From: Brachyhypopomus gauderio
Taxonomy: Eukaryota; Chordata; Actinopteri; Gymnotiformes; Hypopomidae
Length of the DNA: 64,000 nt
Assembly (NCBI RefSeq): GCF_052324685.1
Contig: NC_135211.1
Location: forward strand, 3,462,497 to 3,526,496
Direction: 5' to 3'
Part shown: positions 43,445-54,433 of the stretch, piece by piece
Numbering within the stretch: position 1 is the stretch's first letter
Layout: every line of letters starts with the position of its first letter
Made by a program: the position numbers and the translations under genes
Notes under the pieces: generated by a model
What the model was told of the DNA's origin: nothing
Databases searched by the model: none
The model's input: only the letters and a program-made list of their open reading frames with translations

Positions 43445-44239
43445 CAGAGTCCTGCACGGATCCATTTTTTGAGACTTGCACCCACCCATATCCGCAGAGT
43501 ACAGCACCCACCCACCCTCGAACCCGTGGCTATTTCAAAGTTAAATCCGTACGTGCCCGGACCCATTAATATTCTACCCGTTACCCACCCGTGCCTGTGA
43601 AAAATCACACAAATCTAAAGTATTCCTATAGAGCACTTTATTTTTCAATGTGCCTCTGAAAAATTATCAGTACAACACAAAATAAAATCTAAGGTTGCTG
43701 TGCAGGAAAACAGTATTCCTATCTAAATGTAGCAACTGGTAAAATGCAAGAAAATGTATGTAGCCAACCGGTGCCATAACACAATGCAAAACAAGTGTGA
43801 ACAAATGCCAGTATAACAACTAAATAAAATCGTATAGGTTCACAAATCTATCCTAGGTTTCTGTGCAGGAACAGTATATCGTCCACAGTCCCAGGTTTGA
43901 GCTGCGTTCTGGGCTCTTGGATCACAAATCCAGCAGAGGAAAAATCTCTCTCACTCACAGCACTGGATGTGGGGATTGAGAGGACACTTCGGGCAATTGT
44001 TGCCAGGTTGGGGAAATCGTCTTGGTGTTCTTTCCACCACAAAAGAACACCTTAGGTGGCTTGAGTTCGATGTATGCTGAAACTTCATCCTCGTATTTAA
44101 CTTACCCGCCCACATACCCACCTGTATTTAACTTACCCGCCCGCATACCTACCCATAAAATTGCGGTATGTGTAAAACCCACCCGTTTCAGCATCTATTT
44201 GCCCATACCCGCGGGTACCCGACCCGGTGCAGGACTCTA
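43445..44239 (-). mobile_element. hAT element with transposase remnant, 795 bp, in the gypsy gene
   Basis: Ends CAGAGTCCTGCA and TGCAGGACTCTA are inverted repeats. CCACCAGC (43437-43444) and CCGCCAGC (44240-44247) form the 8-bp duplication. Removing the element rejoins the gypsy text LLLPPA with MKIHPVFHVS. The interior holds Pro-rich repeats (ACCCACCC, CCCGCC) near the ends and the tail of a transposase. Confidence 0.9.
43848..44042 (-). pseudogene. hAT transposase C-terminal dimerisation domain
   Basis: 64 codons on the minus strand. WWKEHQDDFPNLATIARSVL, IPTSSAVSERDFSSAG and LFLHRNL are the well-known conserved C-terminus of hAT transposases (hATC). The catalytic N-terminal parts are missing, so this is a deletion derivative. 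Confidence 0.92.
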
Positions 44240-45402
44240 CCGCCAGCTATGAAAATCCATCCTGTCTTTCATGTATCGCATCTCTGCCCTGTCTTGTAGT
44301 ATGCTCTGTGCGCCCACTCCGCCGGGTCCCCGTATGATAGATGGGGCCCTGGCTTACACTGTGAACAGGCTCCTGGATCTCTGCCATGTTCGGGGTCGTG
44401 ACCAGTACCCCGTCGACTGGAAGGGTGAGGAGCGTTCCTTGTCTCTTATTCTGGACCGTTCCCTCATTCACGACTTCGGTCATGACAGGGCTATCGCCCT
44501 GGGCCCGTGAGGTCTCGAGCCAAGGGGGGTGGTTTAGCTCTGTCAGGGCTGGCTCGGATGCGGTTCCTCCAGCCGCTACTAGAGGCTCCCAAGTCAGTCC
44601 CAGACTTAATAAGCCTAATCAGCAGTGATTCGTCACAGCTGTCTCCCTGGCTACTTAAGGAAGCTTGTTGTGCCGGATCACTGTCAGGCAGTAACAGGTC
44701 TGACTTCAGCTGCTCAGAAGCAGTCTGCATGACATTACTGTGACGGGGTCATGTTGCCCAGGGATCTTTAAGCAGATTGTAAACGACTTGGGGAAAGTCA
44801 AGGTAAGAGTGAACTGAAGGCGTACAGTAATGTTTACATATCTAGATGCCCTTTATTGTGTACCTACATGACCTGCACACTTGATGAGCTTTATGGCAGT
44901 CTATATTTCGCTTATAATGAGCAAGTTGTTCAGAGAAACCTTTCACGAGGATTCTACACTCTAAAAAGAAATATGTTTAAAATGACACAGACTGTGTTGA
45001 ATTTTAACATTTAAAGCATTTATAGTACAGTTTTTTTAATTCTTCAATGAAGCCAGAATATGAAACATCTGAACTGAGTGAAATTCAGCAACATGGCTGC
45101 ATTAAGGCAAAAGGTGAAACCTGGAATGAAACGTGCAATAATTTCAACAACTTATGTTTTTGTTACATTGTATGGCCGTGTTTATTTAGTTACAATTAAT
45201 TAACAATCATATTCAAATATAAAATCAAAATTTGCTTTGTCTGTGATGGCTGACAATTGATGTTTTATGGCAAAGAGGTGTTTCATATTCTTAACGTTAC
45301 AAAGCCTGAACTGAATTTATTATCTCTGTTTCTCAATTACATAACCTAACATATTCCATGAAAGACATCTGTAGGTTTTAAGGACAGCAGTACAACCTAC
45401 AA

Positions 45403-47582
45403 CAGGGTTGCCAACTCTCACGCAATGAGCGTGAGACACACGCATGTGACTGTCTTCACACGTCATACATCCAATCACACGCCATACATTTCTCACGCTG
45501 AAAAATGCGTTTATCTCTGATCTACATCTATGATTCAATGAGTTACTAGTTCGCTCTGGCGCCAACAATACTTAATGTGTCCATTTTACACCCCCCCCCC
45601 CCCCCCCCCGCCAACAAATGAAACATGCGCCACCCCCACCCCCCCCAACATTCAACACACACACATTCCACCCCCCCAACATTCAACACACACACATTCC
45701 ACCCCCCCAACATTCAACACACACACCCCCACCCCCCCAACATTCAACACACACACATTCCACCCCCCCACCATTCAACACACACACATTCCACCCCCCC
45801 AACATTCAACACACACACATTCCACCCCCCCAACATTCAACACACACACATTCCACCCCCCCAACATTCAACACACACATTCCACCCCCCCAACATTCAA
45901 CACACACACATTCCACCCCCCCAACATTCAACACACACACATGCCACCCCCCCAACATTCAACACACACACATTCCACCCCCCAACATTCAACACACACA
46001 CATTCCACCCCCCCAACATTCAACACACACACATGCCACCCCCCCCAACATTCAACACACACACATGCCACCCCCCCCAACATTCAACACACACACATTC
46101 CACCCCCCCAACACTCAACACACACACATTCCACCCCCCCAACATTCAACACACACACATTCCACCCCCCCAACATTCAACACACACACATGACACCCCC
46201 CCAACATTCAACACACACACATGACACCCCCCCAACATTCAACACACACACATGCCACCCCCCCCCAACATTCAACACACACACATTCCACCCCCCCAAC
46301 ATTCAACACACACACATTCCACCCCCCCCCAACATTCAACACACACACATTCCACCCCCCCAACATTCAACACACACACATTCCACCCCCCCAACATTCA
46401 ACACACACACATGCCACCCCCCCAACATTCAACACACACACATGCCACCCCCCCAACATTCAACACACACACATGCCACCCCCCCCAACATTCAACACAC
46501 ACACATTCCACCCCCCCCAACATTCAACACACACACATGCCACCCCCCCCAACATTCAACACACACACATGCCACCCCCCCCAACATTCAACACACACAC
46601 ATGCCACCCCCCCAACATTCAACACACACACATGCCACCCCCCCCCCAACATTCAACACACACACATGCCACCCCCCCCCAACATTCAACACACACACAT
46701 TCCACCCCCCCAACATTCAACACACACACATGCCACCCCCCCAACATTCAACACACACACATTCCACCCCCCCAACATTCAACACACACACATTCCACCC
46801 CCCCAACATTCAACACACACACATTCCACCCCCCCCCAACATTCAACACACACACATTCCACCCCCCCCAACATTCAACACACACACATTCCACCCCCCC
46901 AACATTCAACACACACACATGCCACCCCCCCAACATTCAACACACACACATGCCACCCCCCCCAACATTCAACACACACACATTCCACCCCCCCCAACAT
47001 TCAACACACACACATGCCACCCCCCCCAACATTCAACACACACACATGCCACCCCCCCCAACATTCAACACACACACATGCCACCCCCCCAACATTCAAC
47101 ACACACACATGCCACCCCCCCAACATTCAACACACACACATTCCACCCCCCCAACATTCAACACACACACATGCCACCCCCCCAACATTCAACACACACA
47201 CATTCCACCCCCCCAACATTCAACACACACACATTCCACCCCCCCAACATTCAACACACACACATGCCACCCCCCCAACATTCAACACACACACATTCCA
47301 CCCCGCCAACATTCAACACACACACATGCCACCCCCCCCAACATTCAACACACACACATGCCACCCCCCCCCAACATTCAACACACACACATTCCACCCC
47401 CCCCAACATTCAACACACACACATTCCACCCCCCCAACATTCAACACACACACATGCCACCCCCCCCCCAACATTCAACACACACACATGCCACCCCCCC
47501 CCAACATTCGACACACACGCCACCCCCCCCCCTCCCAAAATCAAATCTCACTCCAAGTGATTTTGAAAAGTTGGCAACCCTG
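45403..47582. mobile_element. CAGGGTTGCCAAC-type MITE with an expanded centre, 2180 bp
   Basis: The left end CAGGGTTGCCAACTCTCACG and the right end AAAGTTGGCAACCCTG match, in reverse, the 300-bp copy at 20464-20763. CTACAA flanks both sides (6-bp duplication), and copy A of the tandem duplication has the empty site CTACAACCTAGAAAG at about 22192. The unexpanded relative is 300 bp; the extra 1.9 kb is the minisatellite listed next. Confidence 0.9.
45640..47530. repeat. C-rich 31-bp minisatellite, about 60 copies
   Basis: Unit: a run of 6-10 C, AACATTCAACACACACACAT, then TCCA or GCCA (rarely GACA). The period is 30-33 bases depending on the C run. TCCA and GCCA units are interspersed and can be read as a two-letter code. 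A run of about 20 C at 45589-45610 precedes it, corresponding to the G run in the relative at 20464. Long His/Thr/Pro open frames (up to 661 codons) are artefacts. The other strand has a run of 6 or more G every 31 bases. Confidence 0.97.
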
Positions 47583-47702
47583 CTACAACCTAGAAAGATA
47601 ATGATTAAAACGAAGAAGGGGAGGGGTGTAACTTGAGGAGACTACTACTTTTTCTACAAAACTAACATGAACTTCCCAAAAATTTGAAACTATCCCAGAG
47701 AA

Positions 47703-50605
47703 ATGGCTCAGCATGAAAATAAACAATTTAATGGCAAACTCTTTAAATACAGAGGAATGGTCTACGCAGTAAACGACTACTTTGACCAGAGTACAACCTA
47801 TTTAGACAGTTTGGACACGTTTGAAATAAGGGATGATGATTTGTTCGTGGTCACGTTCCCTAAATCTGGTGAGTGAGATCATTTGTTTAATGAATGTATT
47901 TTCTTAACCTACAGATTATTGGTGCACATCAGCGACCCTGGTTGTCCGTTATCGGGTATAGACAGACACGTAACGTGTATATTGCTATGGAGGGAAAATA
48001 TTTTACTTTATGTTTAAAAAAACGGTTGTGGTATGGATGTAATATTGGGTGACCATATTTTCATTTGGGGAAACCAATACACCCTGGAGCGGGGGGGGGG
48101 GGCACTTAACATAGGCCCACGCAATCCTACAATAACATGATATTTACAGTTGGTTTATTAAAAAATTTAAGCTTTTTTTAGACTGGTCTGGTAAATCGGT
48201 TGTTAAAATCATAACTTCGGCAGAGGTGTTTGAGAATCATGTTACATGTGCAACACTTTCAACATCCGTGGCATATTTTAGTGTTCCTGTTCCTAGACTC
48301 GTCCAAAGGGAGCAGACTATATGGTCCAGCGGTCAGAATTACTGTTTTCCTCCTTTTTGAACTGGGTTCAAGTCCCAGGTAGCGTGTCTGCATTCAGCTT
48401 TCAGCACGAAAAACTTTACACAAAGGAGCACCACCCCCACCGTCACACCATCACCCCACCACCACCACCACCCCACCCCTCTCTCACCTGGTTTCTTTTG
48501 GTTTTAGGAACAGTGTGGAGCCAGCGAATTTTAACCCTGGTGTATGAGCAGGATTTCCCAGAGCTGAAGGACAAGTTGACATATGATCGAATGCCATGGC
48601 TGGAATTCCGGGAGCTAGAGAAGGAATATGAGAGCCGACCTTCCCCTCGACTTTTCGCTTCACACCTGCATGAACACCTCATACCACGGGGTCTGCAGAG
48701 TAGAGGCAAGGTGAGGTCCTGCATCACAGAGCCATGTAGGAACACACATGCACACCTTTACACAGTGATACTCATACACAGACAGGGACACACAAACAGA
48801 AACACATTCACACACACTCGGGTAAATATATCAGTCAGATACATGTGGAACTGAAATTACCTTTACAAACTTTACTAGCCATTAATGCTGAATGTCTTCA
48901 ACTCCAGATCATCTACGTCTTCAGGAACCCTAAAGACATCATGGTGTCATATTTCCACTTCAGTCAGTTCATGAAGAAACTGGAGTGTCCTGAGAATTAC
49001 AATGACATGTTGGACAAGTTCTTCAGTGGATGGAGTGAGTCACCTTTTCAGTAAACCCTGAATCTTACTGTGCTCCACAGAAAGAGTGTCGTGTCATTAA
49101 GAAGCTAGAAAGAATCTTCCAAGTCTAACTTTAAAGCAGTCTTCAAAAACATTGTTTAAAAAATCAGTTATGCATTTAAGTTCTGCTTAAACCAATAAGA
49201 TAATATGAATGCATGAAACAATGAAAAACCTGCATCGACCCTCTGAACACGTGGACTGGTCTGCCTTCAAAAATTGTGAGACAAATGGCTTATCACAGAA
49301 ATGGCTGGAATATCCTTCAGCATCAGTAATATAGTGTATAACAGCCATAGCATTGTATTACATACATTTCCCTGCATTAAAAAAAGAAAGGAAACCTCTT
49401 CAATTCAAAATACACTTGAGGTGGAAGAATAAAGTTGAACTTTTTATCAACACTATTATGTAAGATGTGTTGAAATCAGTGTTCAGTGATCAGTTTAGAT
49501 CAGTGTTCACTGTGTGTCTCCTCTATACTGGATCAGTTTTAGTGACCATGACCAGCCCAGGGAAAACTGGTTTTAAATCAGTGCTCACACAGTGTGTCTC
49601 CTCATTAGTGGTGGGTGGCAGCTGGTTTGACCATGTCAAAGGATGGTTCACCAACAAGGACAAATATAACATTCTGTTTCTCAGCTATGAGGAAATGATC
49701 AAGGTGAGATGATTTTTTCACAGATTATACCAATCAGAGAGCACAAAGATGAATTTCATCAAGGATAGGCTTGTAACATTAAAAATGTCACAATATGAAA
49801 TTTGCATTGAAGTATAACTATAAACTATTACTATGGTTAATTTACCACAGTTTTGACAAACTTCTGAATTTGTCTCTTAATAACCTAACCAAAATACTAC
49901 CACTTTTTTGTTAAATCATTGATAAATCAGTTTTTTCAATGCATAAATGATTTCATATGATTCGCTATTGAGACATAGCAGTGTATCGGTATTATCACAG
50001 CAATATTAACACATTTGTATTTCATTTACAAAATGATTTTTATAACTATTTCACATTTATTATTGTGATGTACTGGTTCATGTTCACAACCCTAATTGAC
50101 ACTAATAGTGTTGTGTCTCAGGACCTGCGAAGCGCAGTGGTGCATATCTGTAACTTTGTGGGGAAGAATCTCTCTGACGCCGCCATTGACAATGTGGTGG
50201 AAAAAGCCAGCTTCAACTACATGAAGAAAGATCCCATTGCCAACTATGAGTTCCTACCAGAAGACATTAAAGCCCCTGGAAAAGGGAACTTCCTCCGGAA
50301 AGGTCAGAATTCCTTAAAGTCACTCAGAAGAGCTTTCCTCCAGTAGGTGGATGTGAAGCTAGTGAGCAACATTATCATTTTAATTTTTTATAGGCCTACC
50401 TAAGCCTACTGTATTTTCCAAGAATCAAAAATAGAATATTCATTGTTAGTAATTGAGTGGCAAATGTTCTTGTACAGGTACAGTGGGAGACTGGAAGAAC
50501 TGTCTAACAGTGGCACAGAACGAACACTTCGACAAAGTTTTCCAGGAGAGGATGAAAGACTTCCCTCTGGAGTTGGTGTGGGATATCACTGAAATACGTG
50601 GCTGA
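47703..50605 (+). CDS. Cytosolic sulfotransferase SULT-B, complete 6-exon gene
   Basis: PAPS-dependent sulfotransferase, tandem duplicate of SULT-A. Exons: 47703-47868, 48508-48710, 48908-49034, 49609-49703, 50122-50302, 50478-50605 (stop TGA). Exon lengths (166, 203, 127, 95, 181, 128) and phases are the same as in SULT-A; product 299 aa. Motifs: [54 protein letters not shown]. Compared with SULT-A I count about 26 residue changes: 4 in exon 1, 8 in exon 2, 7 in exon 3, 2 in exon 4, 5 in exon 5 and none in exon 6. The gene is compact at 2.9 kb. Subfamily is probably SULT3-like, from memory only. Confidence 0.94.
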
Positions 50606-50673
50606 GAAGTCATTACCACATGTTTTTACATAAAATGAACTAATAATTGCATTCTAAAATATTCAAAAATTTA

Positions 50674-50679
50674 TATAAA
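50674..50679 (+). terminator. Variant polyadenylation signal TATAAA of SULT-B (position approximate)
   Basis: The aligned place of the SULT-A AATAAA reads TTATATAAAAG. TATAAA is a known weaker variant; I see no AATAAA in the following 300 bases. Confidence 0.5.
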
Positions 50680-51295
50680 AGATTAAAACTCTGAGTGATG
50701 ATAAAACTGTTCATTTATAAGCTCGAAAGGATCGGAATATGTTTGGGCTGGATTTAGACATCACTACATTTGGGTCACACGTTCATCTGTCATATTCCTG
50801 TCATGTGTAGCGTAAAAGATTCACACTGCTTTGTAGGGTTTAATATCTGGGCTATACAAGTGGGCCTTGTCCATGCATCTGAGAGACCTACAGAGTTAAG
50901 ATTCATATATTCAGAAAGGTATTCTGGATCTAATCAATTCACTGACTTGTAGACTTGTAGTAATGTGCTCTGTTCTCTTTGTCCTGGTTAAAGTCATCAC
51001 TGTTGCATTCTGAATAAGCTCCTTATGTGATTTAATGTGTTAAACTCAGGTCTATTTGTGTTATGCAGGACTATTTGTGTTTATGCAGAACTATTTGTAT
51101 TTGTATAGCAACTATTTGTGTTAAATGTTGGAGTCTGTTGCCTTCAGCTCTGGTTCTGGATTAGCATCTCACTTTGTGGTTTCCATCACAAATATGCTCA
51201 GATAGTACAGATGCAACACAGATGTTGATCGTTGCCCCAAGGTTGGCTATTATGTGTGACATAGGAGGAGTGACCAAATCATAATTCTAATATCA

Positions 51296-51960
51296 ATCAA
51301 TCAATCAAATTTTATTTATATAGCGCTTTTTACAACAGTTGTTGTCACAAAGCAGCGGCAAGGGCGACAGCAGCAAGGAAAAACTCCCTAAGGGCATGAG
51401 GAAGAAACCTTGAGAGGAACCAAGACTCGGGGCAGACGCCGGTCACCATGACAACAATTTGAAGAGAGAAAAACAAAGAAAAGATGTGAGGGATGAATAA
51501 AGTCCATCTTGGTGTGTATTTATATACATGAGTTCTTTTTGTAATTCTTGTTCAGTCCTAAACATCTTTATGGTTGGTAATGTTAGTCATATCGGGAGAT
51601 TTTGGGGCGGTGAGAGGGTCCAGTGTAGTGGGTTTATTCTTCATCCACACTGGTTAGTCAGGGCGGGGGGTTGATCCTCCATCATATCTGGTTAGGCAGG
51701 AGGTGGCTGGCCCAGCATGGATCTCGGGAAAGGCTCGGGTTCCTCAGCTAGGCAGGCAGCCATGTGCCTAAAAAAATCAGTTTACCATAAAACCCTTCAC
51801 CCATGAACCCCTGGATCTGTACTTTTATCTAAGGGGGCACATTAGTTATCAAATGTTAAACTAAATGAGTGGGTTTTCAACCTAGACTTAAAGACTGAGA
51901 CTGTGTCAGAGTCCTAGGCACATTCTGGAAGGTTATTCAAAAATTGGATCACTGCTGAAT
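51296..51960 (-). mobile_element. 3' part of an L2-type LINE, minus strand
   Basis: Begins with the (TCAA)n tail and matches the reverse complement of 57130-57905, including the last codons (KSRLKTHSF-like) and the 3' UTR. It is the same insertion as 41386-41612 in copy A, here preserved for longer. Confidence 0.85.
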
Positions 51961-52135
51961 CATTTTGGTCATGCCGGTACGTTTTCAGCCTTTCCCTGCT
52001 TTCTTGGTTGTTGCCATTCATTACAATGTGTCTTGCCACCTTTTTCTCTCTTATAAATCTTTCACTTTTTCAAGTCTCCTTCTCCCGCGTCGCTTCCTGA
52101 CCCATCTCAAGTTTTCCCACACCTGTTTTACTTCA

Positions 52136-53174
52136 TATCAATCAATCAAAATGTATTTATTTAGCACCTTCCAACAATGCCTTGCATTGACCAAAATGCT
52201 TAACAAAACAAATAAAACAATATCATAAAACCATTTAAGGTAAAAGTAGATATTTACGATGTCAAAATTAAGTGCTTAATCAAACAAAACAAATAAAACA
52301 ATATCATACAACCATTTAAAATAAAAGTAGAAGTAATTAAAAATATCAAGAATTATACATCAAGGTCTTTTTGAATAAGTAGGTCTTTAGTTTGGCCTTA
52401 AACAGAACCAGGTCAGAGATGGAACGCAACTCTAAGGGAAGACAATTCCAGACCATTGGACCAGCCACAGAGAAGGAACGATCCCCCCAGTGCTTGCATC
52501 TGGATTTTGGTACTTTGAGTAGGTATTGGCCAGCTGACCGTAGGGCTCTGCTGGGCTGATGGATTTGTACAAGTTCTGTGATGTAGGGCGGTGCAAGGTC
52601 ATTCAAAGCTTTGAAAACAGAGCAGCAGTTTAAACTGTATTCTAAACTGAACCGGGAGCCAGTGTAAAGATGAAAGAATTGGTGTAATGTGCTCAGTCCT
52701 AGATTTTTTACCACCTGGTTAAGGCAGGGGAGCAACTTGAACTGAAAGAATTTTTACATGGATTCCTGTTAGTGTCAAACAAAATCTATTCAGTTTTGTC
52801 ATCATTCAAATGGAGAAAATTTTGAGACAGCCAATGCTTAATGTCATTTAAGCAGCTGATAACAGAATTAAGACTGAGTGCAGATTTAGCAGCAACAGGC
52901 AGATATATTTGTAGATCATCTGCATACAAATGGAAAGACAGGTTATGATGTGCAATGATAGGTCCTAATGGCAGCATGTAAAGTGAGAAAAGTACAGGCC
53001 CCAGAATGGATCCCTGCTGAACACCAGAGGTCAAAGGAGTCACAGAAGTGGAAGACAGATCACCTATTATTACAGAGAAAGTTCTGTCTGTTAGATAGGA
53101 CTTAAACCAATTAAGAACAATTCCCTGAAGGCAGATATGGTGAGTCAGACGAGTAATAATCTGATGGTCCACAG
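52136..53174 (-). pseudogene. LINE (CR1/L2-like) RT and C-terminal part, minus strand, first block
   Basis: Minus-strand frames give SGVQQGSILGPVLFSLYMLP, the catalytic FHLYADDLQIYL, and downstream AGPMVWNCLPLELRS with FKAKLKTYLFKK at the C-terminus. There is a frame break between 52735 and 52786. A (TCAA)-like tail lies at 52136-52150. The element continues at 57931 after the inserted LINE. Confidence 0.85.
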
Positions 53175-53422
53175 AGGCTCCTGCTGCTTCCTGCCGACGC
53201 TGCTGCGGAGCGAATTTTGAAATTGTTTTTCTAAAGTGTACTAATCTGTTTATGTGCTAATCTTTATTTTTTGCCTTCCTAGATAATTTTTTACAGATAG
53301 TACTTCCACTGTCAAGACGGGCAGCTGAATATTCCGGCCGCTGATCAACTTTCTGCTTCTAAAAATCAGCTAGCGTAAGTTTGTATAAATCGGCTAGACA
53401 CGGTAAGTGTTTTGATTTATTC

Positions 53423-54337
53423 ATGGCTGGTGTTGGTTTGTTTCCTTGTTCGGAGTGTGGCAAGTTTAGTCTAGACCCTTTCGCCACTGATAGTAATAGT
53501 GATAGTATTTGTGAGAGGTGCCAGTTAGTTACTTCTCTTGTGGCGAAAGTGGAAAGTTTAGAGCGCCGCGTCCACTCATTATTGAGGGATAGAGAGACAG
53601 GGACAGGGTCTGTAGTAGGTGTGGACGCGCCAGGGAGAACTAGCGCCTCCGCGACTCCGGCGATAGAGCCCTCACAGCGGGGTGAATGGGTGACGTCTCG
53701 GCGGCGTAGTCGGAGAGCGAGGGCTGCAGCTACCGCTAACGCCAGCGCTAGCCCACCAGAGCACCACTCCCCGGTTCACGTGTCCAACAGGTTTGCCCCG
53801 CTCAGTGTTACACCCGCTGAGGAGACTCTGGTCATAGGAGACTCTATAGTCCGACACGTGAAAGTCGCTATTCCTGTAGGGGCACCAGCGGTTACAGTCA
53901 GCTGTTTACCGGGAGCCAGAGCGCCGGACATTAGTGGCAACCTTAGACTGTTAGCCCATAAACGATTCTCTAGGATAGTTATACATGTAGGGGCCAACGA
54001 TATACGTCTGCGGCAGTCAGAGGTGACTAAGGCTAATGTTAAAGAGGTGGTTAAATTAGCCCAGACGATGTCCGATGCCGTAATCTGCTCTGGCCCCATC
54101 CCAATGCGGCGCGGTGATGAGCAGTACAGCAGGCTCACGTCGCTAAACCGCTGGATGTCCAAGTGGTGCTCCGAAAATCAAGTGGGCTTTATTGATAATT
54201 GGAAAGAGTTCGAGGGCAAGCCTGGTCTTTTAGGCAGGGACGGTGTCCACCCCACCCGGGATGGCGCTGCCCTGTTATCTTGCAGCATAGCCCGTAGTCT
54301 TTTAGTTAGTGGGCAGTGTAGTACTAGGAGCTGCTGA
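53423..54337 (+). CDS. LINE ORF1 protein with SGNH esterase-like domain, 304 aa
   Basis: Start MAGVGLFPCSECGKF. The N-terminus has two cysteine pairs (CSEC and CERC, about residues 9-33) and a short coiled-coil-like segment (LVAKVESLERRVHSLL). After a basic, low-complexity stretch comes the esterase fold: VIGDSIVRHV (Ser nucleophile in GDS), HVGANDIR (GxND) and GRDGVHPT (Asp-His). CR1/L2-clade ORF1 proteins are known to carry such esterases. No stop is seen. An in-frame ATG at 53381 is the alternative start. Confidence 0.9.
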   Translation: MAGVGLFPCSECGKFSLDPFATDSNSDSICERCQLVTSLVAKVESLERRVHSLLRDRETGTGSVVGVDAPGRTSASATPAIEPSQRGEWVTSRRRSRRARAAATANASASPPEHHSPVHVSNRFAPLSVTPAEETLVIGDSIVRHVKVAIPVGAPAVTVSCLPGARAPDISGNLRLLAHKRFSRIVIHVGANDIRLRQSEVTKANVKEVVKLAQTMSDAVICSGPIPMRRGDEQYSRLTSLNRWMSKWCSENQVGFIDNWKEFEGKPGLLGRDGVHPTRDGAALLSCSIARSLLVSGQCSTRSC

Positions 54338-54433
54338 CTAACCAGAGTCGCGACCAGGCCGCAGACTAACGGGCTAAACCGTCTGTCTGCGAGCTGCTTA
54401 GAGGCGTCACCAAGATCCCATAGGATTGAGACT

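Larger units (their letters stand above)
41613..44686 (+). mobile_element. Decayed chromodomain-type gypsy element, interrupted
   Basis: Pieces in order: an RNase H start (VCLGPFVW-like, [16 protein letters not shown], 41640-41850), an internal deletion, the integrase core ([26 protein letters not shown], to 42160), a foreign insert (42161-42904), the rest of the integrase (GFHPQTNGQTERTNQ, 42905-43444; frameshifted near 43195), a hAT element (43445-44239), then HPVFHVSHL, a chromodomain remnant around 44330-44440, a purine tract AAGGGGGGTGG, and the first 146 bp of an LTR starting TGTCAGGG at 44541. It ends exactly where duplication copy B begins. Confidence 0.85.
44687..51466 (+). repeat. 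Tandem duplication, copy B (carries SULT-B)
   Basis: Same limits as copy A (21463-41612). The upstream part (44687-45402) matches 21463-22180 with scattered substitutions and small indels. Copy B alone carries the expanded MITE at 45403-47582 and about 125 extra bases in intron 1 (about 48042-48168, starting ATTGGGTGACCATATTTTC). Confidence 0.9.

Noticed and set aside
44491..44743. Open frames near the gypsy LTR and duplication start
   Set aside because: Short, no domain, and they cross the junction of two unrelated sequences.
45640..47530. Telomere- or satellite-like chromosomal array
   Set aside because: It lies inside a dispersed MITE with duplicated flanks, next to a single-copy gene.
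45575..47636. Open frames of up to 661 codons rich in His, Thr and Pro
   Set aside because: They are translations of the C-rich minisatellite in three frames; no start context, splice signals or non-repeat part.
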